This document shows, piece by piece, positions 1 to 7,727 of a stretch of 64,000 nucleotides of DNA. The notes under the pieces were generated by a model. The model made no database searches. It was not told where the DNA came from and saw nothing but the letters and a program-made list of their open reading frames with translations. Source of the DNA: Verrucomicrobiaceae bacterium (GTDB lineage: Bacteria > Verrucomicrobiota > Verrucomicrobiia > Verrucomicrobiales > Verrucomicrobiaceae); NCBI GenBank assembly GCA_024232965.1, contig JACKQF010000003.1:496001-560000 (forward strand), given 5' to 3'. The number at the start of each line of letters is the position of its first letter. Position 1 is the first letter of the stretch. Both the position numbers and the translations under genes were made by a program.

Positions 1-342
1 AGTATGTGTCAGTGAAAGGAGGCAGCGCTTCACCCCCAAGGCAGTGGCACGTGTCTTGGCTCCATTGTGGAATACTAGTGATGGGCAGCCATTTTCAGCG
101 CGGGTGACCTCAATGTCCATCCAGCTCACGCCTTCGGCAAAGCCGGTGCCCAGAGCTTTGGCACCAGCCTCTTTGGCGGCGAATCGCGCTGCGTAGTGGA
201 TCGCTGGATCAGCGCAGGCGTCGCAGTAGGCGACCTCGCCAGCGGTGAAGGTGCGTTGTTTGAACCGATCGCCATGGCGTTCCAGGAGGGCGCGAATGCG
301 CTCCACTTCAACGAGATCAATGCCGAGTCCGAGCGCCGCCAT
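1..342 (-). CDS. acpS: Holo-[acyl-carrier-protein] synthase, partial (C-terminus off the left edge)
   Basis: The enzyme transfers 4'-phosphopantetheine from CoA to a serine of apo-ACP, activating it for fatty acid synthesis in the cytoplasm. Reading the minus strand from the ATG at 342 gives at least 114 residues with the AcpS signature GIDLVEVERI at residues 7-16 (metal-binding Asp9), RFAAKEA at 53-59 (Glu58), and an SLTHT stretch at 110-114 matching the conserved SxSH region. AcpS is usually about 120-140 residues, so only a short tail is missing. The start lies 3 bp after the pdxJ stop, and pdxJ-acpS is a classical operon order. The family is clear. Confidence 0.93.
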   Translation of the reverse strand, partial: MAALGLGIDLVEVERIRALLERHGDRFKQRTFTAGEVAYCDACADPAIHYAARFAAKEAGAKALGTGFAEGVSWMDIEVTRAENGCPSLVFHNGAKTRATALGVKRCLLSLTHT

Positions 343-345
343 CGT

Positions 346-1110
346 TTACCAAGCGTGATAGGTGCCCATGGCAGCCAGCATTTCTTTGATGGCTGCTGCG
401 AGCCCTACAGTGATGGCTCGCGACACGAGGTGATGGCCGATATTGAGTTCTGTGAGGTGGGGGACGCAGAAGAGATCGGGGAGATTTTCCGTCGTCAGCC
501 CATGGCCAGCGTTGATTTGAAGGCCGAGGCAGTGGCCGAGTTCAGCTGCGGCCTTGAGGCGAGCGGCTTCAAATGCCCGCTCTTGGCCTTGGTGATTGGC
601 AAAGGTGCCGGTGTGTAGTTCGATCATGTCCGCTCCAATTTCGGCAGAGGCTTTGACCTGTTCAGCGTCTGGATCAATGAACATGCTGACGCGAGTGCCA
701 TTGGCCTGCAATTGCCGGATGGTGTCAGCGAGGGAATCGCGCTGGCCTGCTACGTCGAGTCCTCCCTCGGTGGTGACTTCTTCTCGGTTTTCCGGAACCA
801 TGCAGACAAAGTCTGGCCTAACCTGGAGCGCGATGGCGAGGATCTCTGGAGTGTTGCCCATTTCAAGATTCATCTTGGTGCGAATCTCTCGGCGCAGCAG
901 AAAGACATCCGCATCCTGAATGTGGCGTCGGTCTGCCCGCAGATGAACAGTGATGGAATGGGCGCCAGCGACCTCCGCATCTAGCGCTGCCCGCAAGAGG
1001 GAGGGCTCCGCATTGTGCGCGTCTGGCATCGCGCGGTAGCGCGCCTGACGCAGGGTGGCGACGTGGTCGATATTGACGCCGAGGAGAAGAGGGTTGGGCA
1101 TGCTTAGCAT
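346..1110 (-). CDS. pdxJ: Pyridoxine 5'-phosphate synthase
   Basis: PdxJ condenses 3-amino-2-oxopropyl phosphate with 1-deoxy-D-xylulose 5-phosphate to give pyridoxine 5'-phosphate in DXP-dependent vitamin B6 synthesis. The 254 residues cover the whole TIM barrel. GVNIDHVATLRQAR is at 11-24, VHLRADRRHI at 55-64 (catalytic-region His and Arg), MVPENREEVTTEGG in the middle, and INAGHGL near the C-terminus. Length fits the family (about 240-260). A second ATG at 1101 (MPNPLLLG) would give an N-terminus closer to other PdxJ proteins; neither start has a clear ribosome binding site. It is followed 3 bp later by acpS. Confidence 0.96.
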   Translation of the reverse strand: MLSMPNPLLLGVNIDHVATLRQARYRAMPDAHNAEPSLLRAALDAEVAGAHSITVHLRADRRHIQDADVFLLRREIRTKMNLEMGNTPEILAIALQVRPDFVCMVPENREEVTTEGGLDVAGQRDSLADTIRQLQANGTRVSMFIDPDAEQVKASAEIGADMIELHTGTFANHQGQERAFEAARLKAAAELGHCLGLQINAGHGLTTENLPDLFCVPHLTELNIGHHLVSRAITVGLAAAIKEMLAAMGTYHAW

Positions 1111-1200
1111 CTAACGCAGCGGGGAGGAAACGCAAGAACGGGACGATGGAGCGGAAGGCCCTACGGCTGAAAGGCTTCGCGCTTTGGTGCTGCCCGGCCA

Positions 1201-2124
1201 TTAGGCGAGGCGGAAGAGTTTTTGGGAGTTATCGAAGAGGATCTTGCGCTCCACTTTCTTGCTGGAGGCCATGCGGCGGATAGCGGCAATGGTGCTGGCA
1301 CCTTGGCAGCCTGGTCCTCTGCCAAAGTGATCCGCGCAGTCGGAACCGTAGAGGATCTTGTCCTGGTGGCGATCAAAAAAGCTGCGCGTGTGTTCTTCGT
1401 CGCGTTCCAGGGCATTTAGGCCGGAACCTGCGGACATATCTGCGAAGAAATTGGGGTAGTCTGCGAGGTAGCGATCTGTCATGCCGCCGGGCGTGACTTT
1501 TCCTTTTGGGTAGAGGTCCTTTTGGACGGCATCTTTATTGATGTTCGCCCACACCGTCTGGGCATGGCCGATGAAGATGGTCTTGGGGTGCTTTTCCAGC
1601 ATGGTGTGGAGACGCTCGTAGCCGCGATTGTAGCGCTCGTGCTGGAAATGGAGGAGGATGGGTACGTTGTAGGCGGCGGCGAGTTCGTACAGCTTCTGGC
1701 TGGCAGCGCTGTCGCATTCCACGTCGAATTTTTGTTCGCCAATGATGCAAGCCCCCAATTTCAGCCACTTCTCGATTTCAGCGGGAGCGGTTTCGAGGTC
1801 GGTGATCTCGTTGGCGCCCCAAAGGTAAGCTCCGGGATGGGCCGCTGCGATGGCTTTGGCGTCCGCTGTGGTGCCGCATTTGGCGGCGAGCCCGTTGGAC
1901 TTGCCGTCGTGGGTCGAGGGTCGGTTCAGGTAGGTTCCTGCGGGGAGGAGGATCGTGGTAGTGATGCCCATCGCGGTCTGGTGGGTCAGCAAGTGCTCGT
2001 CACTTCGTTCGTGGTAGTGCGTGTGCTGGTGGATATCGATGATGGGCTCGTCACGGGCGGCTGAAAGGGGACGCGTGAGGGCTGCGGCAGCGACGGTGCA
2101 AAATTGGCGGCGAGAGAGATTCAT
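1201..2124 (-). CDS. Amidohydrolase-family (TIM-barrel metal-dependent) hydrolase with Tat-type leader
   Basis: A 307-residue protein of the Amidohydro_2 type. It starts with SRRQF at residues 4-8 followed by a hydrophobic Ala-rich stretch, which looks like a twin-arginine leader, so the mature enzyme is probably periplasmic. The metal-binding motif IDIHQHTH is at 29-36. A conserved FIGHAQT stretch supplies a barrel His, and GSDCADHFG near the C-terminus gives the terminal Asp of the family. The substrate cannot be read from the sequence; relatives include uronate isomerase-like and decarboxylase-like enzymes. It is divergent from the alpha/beta hydrolase at 2241, with a perfect inverted repeat in the shared upstream region. 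Confidence 0.8.
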   Translation of the reverse strand: MNLSRRQFCTVAAAALTRPLSAARDEPIIDIHQHTHYHERSDEHLLTHQTAMGITTTILLPAGTYLNRPSTHDGKSNGLAAKCGTTADAKAIAAAHPGAYLWGANEITDLETAPAEIEKWLKLGACIIGEQKFDVECDSAASQKLYELAAAYNVPILLHFQHERYNRGYERLHTMLEKHPKTIFIGHAQTVWANINKDAVQKDLYPKGKVTPGGMTDRYLADYPNFFADMSAGSGLNALERDEEHTRSFFDRHQDKILYGSDCADHFGRGPGCQGASTIAAIRRMASSKKVERKILFDNSQKLFRLA

Positions 2125-2191
2125 GCGTGGAGCACTACGAGATGGAACAAACGGGTTTTTCCCTTGGCGCGCAGAAGTTCCTCCGCTAAAA

Positions 2192-2231
2192 ATGGGGTTC
2201 GTTTTCTAAATCAAACCAACTCGAACCCCAT
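2192..2231. promoter_or_regulatory. Perfect 10-bp inverted repeat in a divergent promoter region
   Basis: ATGGGGTTCG (2192-2201) and its exact reverse complement CGAACCCCAT (2222-2231) flank a 20-nt AT-rich spacer. It ends 9 bp before the ATG of the hydrolase at 2241 and lies in the 116-bp gap between two divergent genes. It could be a repressor operator, or a hairpin near the ribosome binding site. The dyad is seen directly; its role is inferred. Confidence 0.45.
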
Positions 2232-2240
2232 CCAAGAGCC

Positions 2241-3044
2241 ATGCCTCACGTCAAGACCAACGGAATCAACATGTATTATGAAGAACGCGGTGCGGGAGAT
2301 CCCCTTGTCTGCATCATGGGCGTGACCGCGCCTGGCGGAGTCTGGGATGCGCACGCGCAAGCGTGGGAAGGCCATTTCCGCTGCATCCTGGGCGACAATC
2401 GTGGCGTTGGGCAGACCGACAAACCGGAAGGCCCCTACACCACGGCAATGATGGCGGACGACTACGCAGGACTGATGGACGAACTGGGCATCAAGAACGC
2501 CCGCGTCGTCGGTTGCTCCTTGGGTAGCGTCGTGGCCCAGCAACTGGCGCTGCGTCATCCCGATAAAGTGCGCAGCATGATCCTGATGTGCACCTGGGCA
2601 CGGCAGGACCGGTTTGGTCTCTACACCTGGAACCACCTGATGAAGTGCAAAGCAACAATGCGTCCAGAGGACTTCATGCACTACGTCCAGATGCTGATCT
2701 TTACCAAGCCGTGGTTCGACAACGATGACTGCTGGGCAAACATGCAGCAGGGCCTCAAGGATGCTGCCATCAACGCTGCCCCACAGCCTGTGCATGCGAT
2801 GGAGGCACAGTCCGCAGCGGCGATCACTCACAACACGTTGAGCGAATTGAAAAATGTGAAGTGTCCGACGCTAGTCATCGGTGGCAAGAATGATGCCTTC
2901 ACTCCACGCTGGATGGGCGAGGAAGTGGCTGCTGCCATTCCGGGTGCCGATCTGCACCTCTACGACGACGCGGGACACGCCTTCCATTGGGAGTGTCTGG
3001 CGGACTTCAATCCGCGCACGACGGAGTGGTTTTTGAAGCACTAA
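2241..3044 (+). CDS. Alpha/beta hydrolase (serine hydrolase)
   Basis: A 267-residue cytoplasmic alpha/beta-fold hydrolase with no signal peptide. The nucleophile elbow GCSLGS places Ser93; GGKNDAF gives the acid Asp218; DAGHAFH gives His246. GDNRGVGQTDKP at 51-62 is the usual loop after strand 4 in the epoxide hydrolase / haloalkane dehalogenase / 3-oxoadipate enol-lactonase group. The specific substrate is not recognisable. The gene stands alone and ends in a strong intrinsic terminator 13 bp after its stop. The inverted repeat just upstream may control it. Confidence 0.88.
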   Translation: MPHVKTNGINMYYEERGAGDPLVCIMGVTAPGGVWDAHAQAWEGHFRCILGDNRGVGQTDKPEGPYTTAMMADDYAGLMDELGIKNARVVGCSLGSVVAQQLALRHPDKVRSMILMCTWARQDRFGLYTWNHLMKCKATMRPEDFMHYVQMLIFTKPWFDNDDCWANMQQGLKDAAINAAPQPVHAMEAQSAAAITHNTLSELKNVKCPTLVIGGKNDAFTPRWMGEEVAAAIPGADLHLYDDAGHAFHWECLADFNPRTTEWFLKH

Positions 3045-3056
3045 GATTCCTCACGA

Positions 3057-3087
3057 AGCGCCGCTCAACTACGAGCGGCGCTTTTTT
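3057..3087 (+). terminator. Rho-independent terminator after the alpha/beta hydrolase gene
   Basis: A perfect 10-bp stem AGCGCCGCTC / GAGCGGCGCT (3057-3066 and 3073-3082) with a 6-nt loop is followed by a run of T to 3087. Confidence 0.92.
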
Positions 3088-3184
3088 GTGTAGTACCATT
3101 GGGCAGCATTACAAATCGGGGCGTGTTTTCGATTCAGAAGAAGGTGATTGACGCAGCGTTACCTTTGTCCGAAAACTGAAGCCT

Positions 3185-5308
3185 ATGAAAAACACCCTGT
3201 CCCGACTGGGCGTCCTCACTTTAGGATGCATGTGCTTGTTGTCCGTGGGAAGCTGCGGCAAAAAGGTTGCGAGCGATGCGGCAGAGGCTGCGGACGGAGC
3301 AGTGAAGGCGGTCGTGGCGGCCGTAAAACCCAACCCAGTGGTTGAAAAAGCTTCGCGATTTGGATTTGCGGCAGGGTTGCCCGTTTCGACCGAATTCTAC
3401 CTCGGAACGGTGGATTTGAAAACCCACTGGCAGGCGGCGAAAGCGTCCGCGTGGGGCAAGGAGGTGTTTGCCTTTCTGGAAGACAAGATGCCGCCTGGAA
3501 CTGATCCAGACTTCAGTGTGGATGATGCCTTCATCTCGATGCCAAAGGGCTCGGCACCTATGATGGAATGGCTTCAGAACATCTCCAGGGCCTACAATGA
3601 GGTGACCTACAGTGCCCTTTTTGGTGGCGGCATGATGGGGGCGATGGGTGGCCCAAAGATGGATCCGAGCAGCATGCTGGCCTCGATTGCAGGCCAGCCT
3701 GAGCTGGTCAATAAAGTCGTCGATCTTGCGGCAGAAGTTAAGGTGCCGCGCTTGGTGGCGGGATTTGCCACAGGTGATCCAGTCAAGACGTTGGCCAAAA
3801 TGATGACGCCAGAGATTCAGTCCGGGTTGGCAGAAAAGGCGACCAAGGGTGAAATGGCGTTGGCGACTGGGGAGAAGTTCACGACGTTCGAGTTTGATTT
3901 CAGCAAGGAGTTGACGCCAGAAAAGCGCGCTGAGATCGCTGCCCAGGCTGCGAATTTGCCCATGGGGCCGGACTTTTCGAAAAAGGTCGCAGCTGCGCTC
4001 GAGGCGATCGCCAAGCAGAAATTATTGTTGGCCTATGGTGTGGTGGACAAATTCATTGTGTTCTCCATTGGGCCAGACGCTGCGCATTTGAGCTTTGTCA
4101 CTGAGCCAGAAGCGTCTCTGATGGCGCGTCCAGAGCTCGCTTTTGGTGCACCCTACATCGACAAATCGTTGGCGGGTCTGTTCTGGGGCGATGGTGAGCT
4201 GTTGCGTGCTATGGGCAATGATCAGCCCTTGCTACCAATCCTTCGTGGCATGATTCACGGGATGAAGGGAAACCCAATGTTTGGGCCTATTGCGGATCGA
4301 TTGGAGCCGCAACTTCAGGAACTAGGCGGTCTGGAAAAGAAAGTGTTCCATCAAGACTACGTCACCATGGCAGGGCTGGCATATTGGGATGGTGGTCTTC
4401 ACGTCGAGACTGAGGGTGGCCTCCCTCCAGATAAATGCGGTGTAGATCTTAGCAAACCGCTTCAGTTCGATGCGATGCTGGATGCGCCTGGTGTCATTCT
4501 TGCATCCACGGCGCACGCCACAAGCACTGGCGAAGGGCGGGCGTATTTTGAGAAAGTGGTGGAGATGATCTATGGAGCTGTCGCAGAGTTTGCTAACAGC
4601 CCTGCGGGCGAGTCGATTAAGGGTCAATTCGGCATGGCGGACACGATGTTCAAACCAATGCTTTTGGAATTCTACAATGGGTCCAAGGACCTCTACCAAA
4701 AAGGACTTGGTGGGGAGGGTGCGTTGATCGTGGAGGTTGGTGGCGCACTGCCCGTGCTCCCGGGGATGCCGCCTGAATTGGCGCAGGCCAAATTACCAAT
4801 GTTGCGTATCGCAGGTGTGAGCGCCGTAAAGGATCGTGCGGCAATCAGCGCTGCTTGGACCCAGATGGAAGGCGCGCTGAAGAAGGCTCTGGCCCAGACA
4901 CCGATTCCACCGAACATGTTGATGCCGATGGATTCAAAAGCGGATGCTTACACAACGTACTTTTACGCTTTGCCACTCGGTTCAGCAGACTTGTTGCCCT
5001 CCGCAACGGTCAGCGACAAAGTGTTCGTGCTAGGTACATCAAAGGCGCTCAATGAATCGCTAACAGCGAAGGTGAATCCCGACGGCAAGGAGACCGGGCT
5101 TCGCTTCCGAGCGAACCTTACTGAGCTCTGGAAGGTGCTGAAGCAGATCTCAGCGGCTGCGGTTGCCCAAGGGCAGCCGGACACCGTGACGCCTGTCCTG
5201 CACTATCTGGCACCGTTTGGCGATATCGAGGGGCGTTCTTTTGAAGAGGGCGGAAAGCTGCGCAGTTCTGCAGTCTGGAAGATCCAAGATGTGAAGCAGG
5301 TTAACTAA
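3185..5308 (+). CDS. Large lipoprotein of unknown function
   Basis: A 707-residue protein I cannot assign to a family. The N-terminus is a lipoprotein signal: a charged start, a hydrophobic stretch, and lipobox VGSC with the acylated cysteine at residue 24. An Ala/Lys linker (about 25-55) follows. The rest is a long soluble region rich in Ala, Gly, Met and Pro without recognisable catalytic motifs. The layout, with repeated 'FGAPYIDKSLAGLFWGDGEL'-like globular segments, suggests a membrane-anchored structural or sensing protein. It stands alone on the plus strand and converges on the Verru_Chthon cassette; any functional link to the cassette is only positional. The start is the only ATG that gives a proper lipoprotein signal. 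Confidence 0.75.
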   Translation: MKNTLSRLGVLTLGCMCLLSVGSCGKKVASDAAEAADGAVKAVVAAVKPNPVVEKASRFGFAAGLPVSTEFYLGTVDLKTHWQAAKASAWGKEVFAFLEDKMPPGTDPDFSVDDAFISMPKGSAPMMEWLQNISRAYNEVTYSALFGGGMMGAMGGPKMDPSSMLASIAGQPELVNKVVDLAAEVKVPRLVAGFATGDPVKTLAKMMTPEIQSGLAEKATKGEMALATGEKFTTFEFDFSKELTPEKRAEIAAQAANLPMGPDFSKKVAAALEAIAKQKLLLAYGVVDKFIVFSIGPDAAHLSFVTEPEASLMARPELAFGAPYIDKSLAGLFWGDGELLRAMGNDQPLLPILRGMIHGMKGNPMFGPIADRLEPQLQELGGLEKKVFHQDYVTMAGLAYWDGGLHVETEGGLPPDKCGVDLSKPLQFDAMLDAPGVILASTAHATSTGEGRAYFEKVVEMIYGAVAEFANSPAGESIKGQFGMADTMFKPMLLEFYNGSKDLYQKGLGGEGALIVEVGGALPVLPGMPPELAQAKLPMLRIAGVSAVKDRAAISAAWTQMEGALKKALAQTPIPPNMLMPMDSKADAYTTYFYALPLGSADLLPSATVSDKVFVLGTSKALNESLTAKVNPDGKETGLRFRANLTELWKVLKQISAAAVAQGQPDTVTPVLHYLAPFGDIEGRSFEEGGKLRSSAVWKIQDVKQVN

Positions 5309-5326
5309 GTTGAACGGGCGACGGTG

Positions 5327-5353
5327 GGGACGGGTGTTGTAAGCACGCGTCCC
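5327..5353. terminator. Hairpin between convergent genes, possible bidirectional terminator
   Basis: GGGACG (5327-5332) pairs with CGTCCC (5348-5353), extended inward by GTG/CAC after a G-G mismatch. It lies in the 55-bp gap between the converging lipoprotein gene and the end of the cassette. There is no clear T run, so termination is only suggested by position. Confidence 0.4.
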
Positions 5354-5363
5354 TACGGCCGAT

Positions 5364-6008
5364 TCAGTAAACGGTAACGGCCCCAGTTTCGGGGGTGATG
5401 AGGAGCGTGCGTGCGGTCGGGGGAAGCTTTCCGCTGGGGCGGGAGTCTTTCTCGGCAGCGAGGCTCAGTGTCCATTGATGATTGGGATCGGGGTCCAGCG
5501 ATGTGGCCCCACTGGGGCGGAATTCGACGCTGGCGACCTTCATCCCTGAGGTGACGATGCCAGGCAGTGGATCTTTGGTAAAGTCAAAGGAGCGCTCGGT
5601 AAGCATGACGGTGGAGTAGCGAGTCGATGGGATTACGACGATGCTCCCTTCCAACCGTTGCATCTCCCCGAGGGTGATGATGCGTTGCTGGCGACTGTCG
5701 TATCCGACGAGTTGGTAACTGTGGTAGTGGGGCTCATCGGAGGCGATGGATTGGTCGTAATGTTTGTAAAAGCGGACCTCCACAGGTTGGCCTCGCTTCA
5801 TGGCCAAGCTCTGTGCATAGCTGAAGTCCTGAGCGATGCGGGTGGCGGATGCGGCGATTTCTTGCCCGGTCCACGATCTCGAGATCTGCGTGGTCGCAGC
5901 CAGCATGATGGCCAGCACCGTGACGACAGTTAGCATCTCTACCAAGGAGAACCCCGCCTGCCGCAGGGCCTGAGGGGTGGGGCTGGGATGATTTGGCTGA
6001 GTGATCAC
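5364..6008 (-). CDS. Verru_Chthon cassette protein D (prepilin-like)
   Basis: A 214-residue protein with a type IV prepilin signature: a short basic leader, cleavage site G19|F20, then FSLVEML with Glu at mature position 5 (Glu24) and a hydrophobic helix to about residue 42. After the helix the protein is a small globular domain with several beta-rich segments, like GspH/FimT minor pseudopilins. By size and position it matches protein D of the four-gene Verru_Chthon cassette. It is last in the operon, its ATG overlapping the stop of protein C by 4 bp (ATGA). It should be inserted in the inner membrane and cleaved by a prepilin peptidase encoded elsewhere. Function is unknown. Confidence 0.88.
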   Translation of the reverse strand: MITQPNHPSPTPQALRQAGFSLVEMLTVVTVLAIMLAATTQISRSWTGQEIAASATRIAQDFSYAQSLAMKRGQPVEVRFYKHYDQSIASDEPHYHSYQLVGYDSRQQRIITLGEMQRLEGSIVVIPSTRYSTVMLTERSFDFTKDPLPGIVTSGMKVASVEFRPSGATSLDPDPNHQWTLSLAAEKDSRPSGKLPPTARTLLITPETGAVTVY

Positions 6009-7165
6009 GGTGGGTCTGGCAGTGAGATATTGCTGGTGAGGATCCGGTAATCGATGCGGCGCTTTTCCAGGGCTTCTTCAATTGATTTCAGATCGTCTTC
6101 GTAGCGAGTTGGATCGCTGAACAAACCTGAAATGGCATCTCGCAACGCCAGTCCGATCTGCACGCTTTCGACGTCGGAGAAACTTTCCCAACGGGCCTCG
6201 TCCATGGCGACGACAGTCAGTCGCAGTGTCGGAGGCAGGGTGTGCCTAGCAGACTGTGCCAGAGGGTCTGACGGCTGCCATTGGAAGCGGCGCGAATCAA
6301 AGAGATAGTTCGGGGCCAGGGCGTAGGTGGTTGCGGATGCGACGGACTGGGAATCGAGCGGGGGTTGATAGGGAGTGATGACGAGTGCCAGGATATTCTC
6401 TGCGATGACCGTAGTGCGGCGGTCTTCGGGTTTGCCGTTGGTGGAGTTCTTGATGGGTTCACGGAACCATGTGTAAAGCTGCTCTTGGCTGGAGTAAGTC
6501 TTCAGCAGCGGTTCGGTGCCATCCGGTTCCATTTTAAAGAGCGTCATTTCGTGGGACGGTTGGCGGAATTCGATGAGGCGGAACCGCTGCTTCTTGCTGG
6601 TGCCGCCCGCTCCCGGGCGATTCCTCAGGTAATCGGGCAAGGTTCGTGGGTCTTCGCCGAACTCAATGTAGTAGCCCCAGCCGTTGAGCGCCCCGTAGAG
6701 TGTGTCATACACGGGTTCGGTGGTTGAAGATTGCGTCTCACTAACGGCCCGCGCGCCTGTAAATCCTGCGGGCAGTTGGAAGAAAACCGCGTGGGAAGTG
6801 GCATTGTTGACTTGGGGGATGAGTTGGTTGGTAGGGCCGCATACGAAGTGCATGTCCGAGTCTCGCATCCAGCGTTCTGGCGAAAACGATGGCAGGGGAT
6901 CGGCAACATCTTCGGTGACCCATTCTTGGTTGAGTTCTGCGCGTGCGACATTGCGAGAGATGGTGTCCAGTGCATTGCGAGCTTCTCGGAACTCCCGTGC
7001 GGTAGCATGAGCCTTGGTCCAGGCTTTTTGCGTGCCAGAGATCGCGTTTGTGATCACGACACCGATCATGGTAAAGATGGTAATCGCCAACATCAACTCC
7101 AGGAGGGTGAAAGCCCGCCGTTGCCGAGGATCTGCGGTGGGGCGATCAGGCGGAAGGAGATTCAT
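6005..7165 (-). CDS. Verru_Chthon cassette protein C (prepilin-like)
   Basis: A 386-residue protein with a type IV prepilin N-terminus: a leader with Arg14-Arg17, cleavage site A18|F19, then FTLLELMLAI with Glu23 at mature position 5 and a hydrophobic helix to about 42. The large C-terminal domain recalls GspJ-type minor pseudopilins, but is about twice their length. The C-terminal end is charged and likely helical (DDLKSIEEALEKRRIDYR). It overlaps protein B by 20 bp and protein D by 4 bp, so translation is probably coupled. It matches protein C of the Verru_Chthon cassette in size, order and motif. The role is not known experimentally to me. Confidence 0.88.
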   Translation of the reverse strand: MNLLPPDRPTADPRQRRAFTLLELMLAITIFTMIGVVITNAISGTQKAWTKAHATAREFREARNALDTISRNVARAELNQEWVTEDVADPLPSFSPERWMRDSDMHFVCGPTNQLIPQVNNATSHAVFFQLPAGFTGARAVSETQSSTTEPVYDTLYGALNGWGYYIEFGEDPRTLPDYLRNRPGAGGTSKKQRFRLIEFRQPSHEMTLFKMEPDGTEPLLKTYSSQEQLYTWFREPIKNSTNGKPEDRRTTVIAENILALVITPYQPPLDSQSVASATTYALAPNYLFDSRRFQWQPSDPLAQSARHTLPPTLRLTVVAMDEARWESFSDVESVQIGLALRDAISGLFSDPTRYEDDLKSIEEALEKRRIDYRILTSNISLPDPP

Positions 7166-7727
7166 CGGTCTCAGGGGACGGAGCGGTGGTGAAGAGTGGA
7201 CGCTTCAGGACGAACGTCAGAAGTCGAACGTGGGTGTTCAGCATCGGGCCGGAGGCACCGCTGATATTGGAAGTGCTGGGCGCACTGTTGTCGTGATAAT
7301 TGGAAGTAATGATGACCGATATTGTCCGTAGAAATGGGCTAGCGGAGGATTCACCTGGCATCACGGGGCTGTCTGTGCCCTGGCAGTCAACGACGAAAAA
7401 GGTCTCTTTCCCTTGGATCGATTGCCCGTCTATCGGGGTGCCTCGGACATCAAAATTGAAGGTGCGTTTGGCAGTGATATTGGACACGTCCGACTGAGAT
7501 TGTGCGGCATCAAAGGCGCCTTCATAGACGGCCTGAAGATGCTGGACGATGCGTGATTCCGCAGACATCTGCGCGGATTTGCTCATCGTTGAGAGTGCAT
7601 TCGGTAGCATGCCGATCAGTGCCAGCATGGCAAAGGAGATGATCAGCATGGCCATCAGCACCTCCCCCAGCGTGAAACCGCTGGGGAGGCGCTGTGCGTG
7701 ATGCGTCGATGGCCGGGCTGGGATCAT
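7146..7727 (-). CDS. Verru_Chthon cassette protein B (prepilin-like)
   Basis: A 193-residue prepilin-like protein. The leader ends at G17|F18, followed by FTLGEVLMAM with Glu22 at mature position 5 and a hydrophobic helix to about 40. The following domain is short and recalls GspI-type minor pseudopilins. The start codon overlaps the end of protein A by 4 bp, and its own end overlaps protein C by 20 bp. It matches protein B of the Verru_Chthon cassette. Like C and D, it keeps the Glu5 needed for pilin-to-pilin contacts, so it could enter a pseudopilus-like assembly. Confidence 0.88.
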   Translation of the reverse strand: MIPARPSTHHAQRLPSGFTLGEVLMAMLIISFAMLALIGMLPNALSTMSKSAQMSAESRIVQHLQAVYEGAFDAAQSQSDVSNITAKRTFNFDVRGTPIDGQSIQGKETFFVVDCQGTDSPVMPGESSASPFLRTISVIITSNYHDNSAPSTSNISGASGPMLNTHVRLLTFVLKRPLFTTAPSPETDESPSA

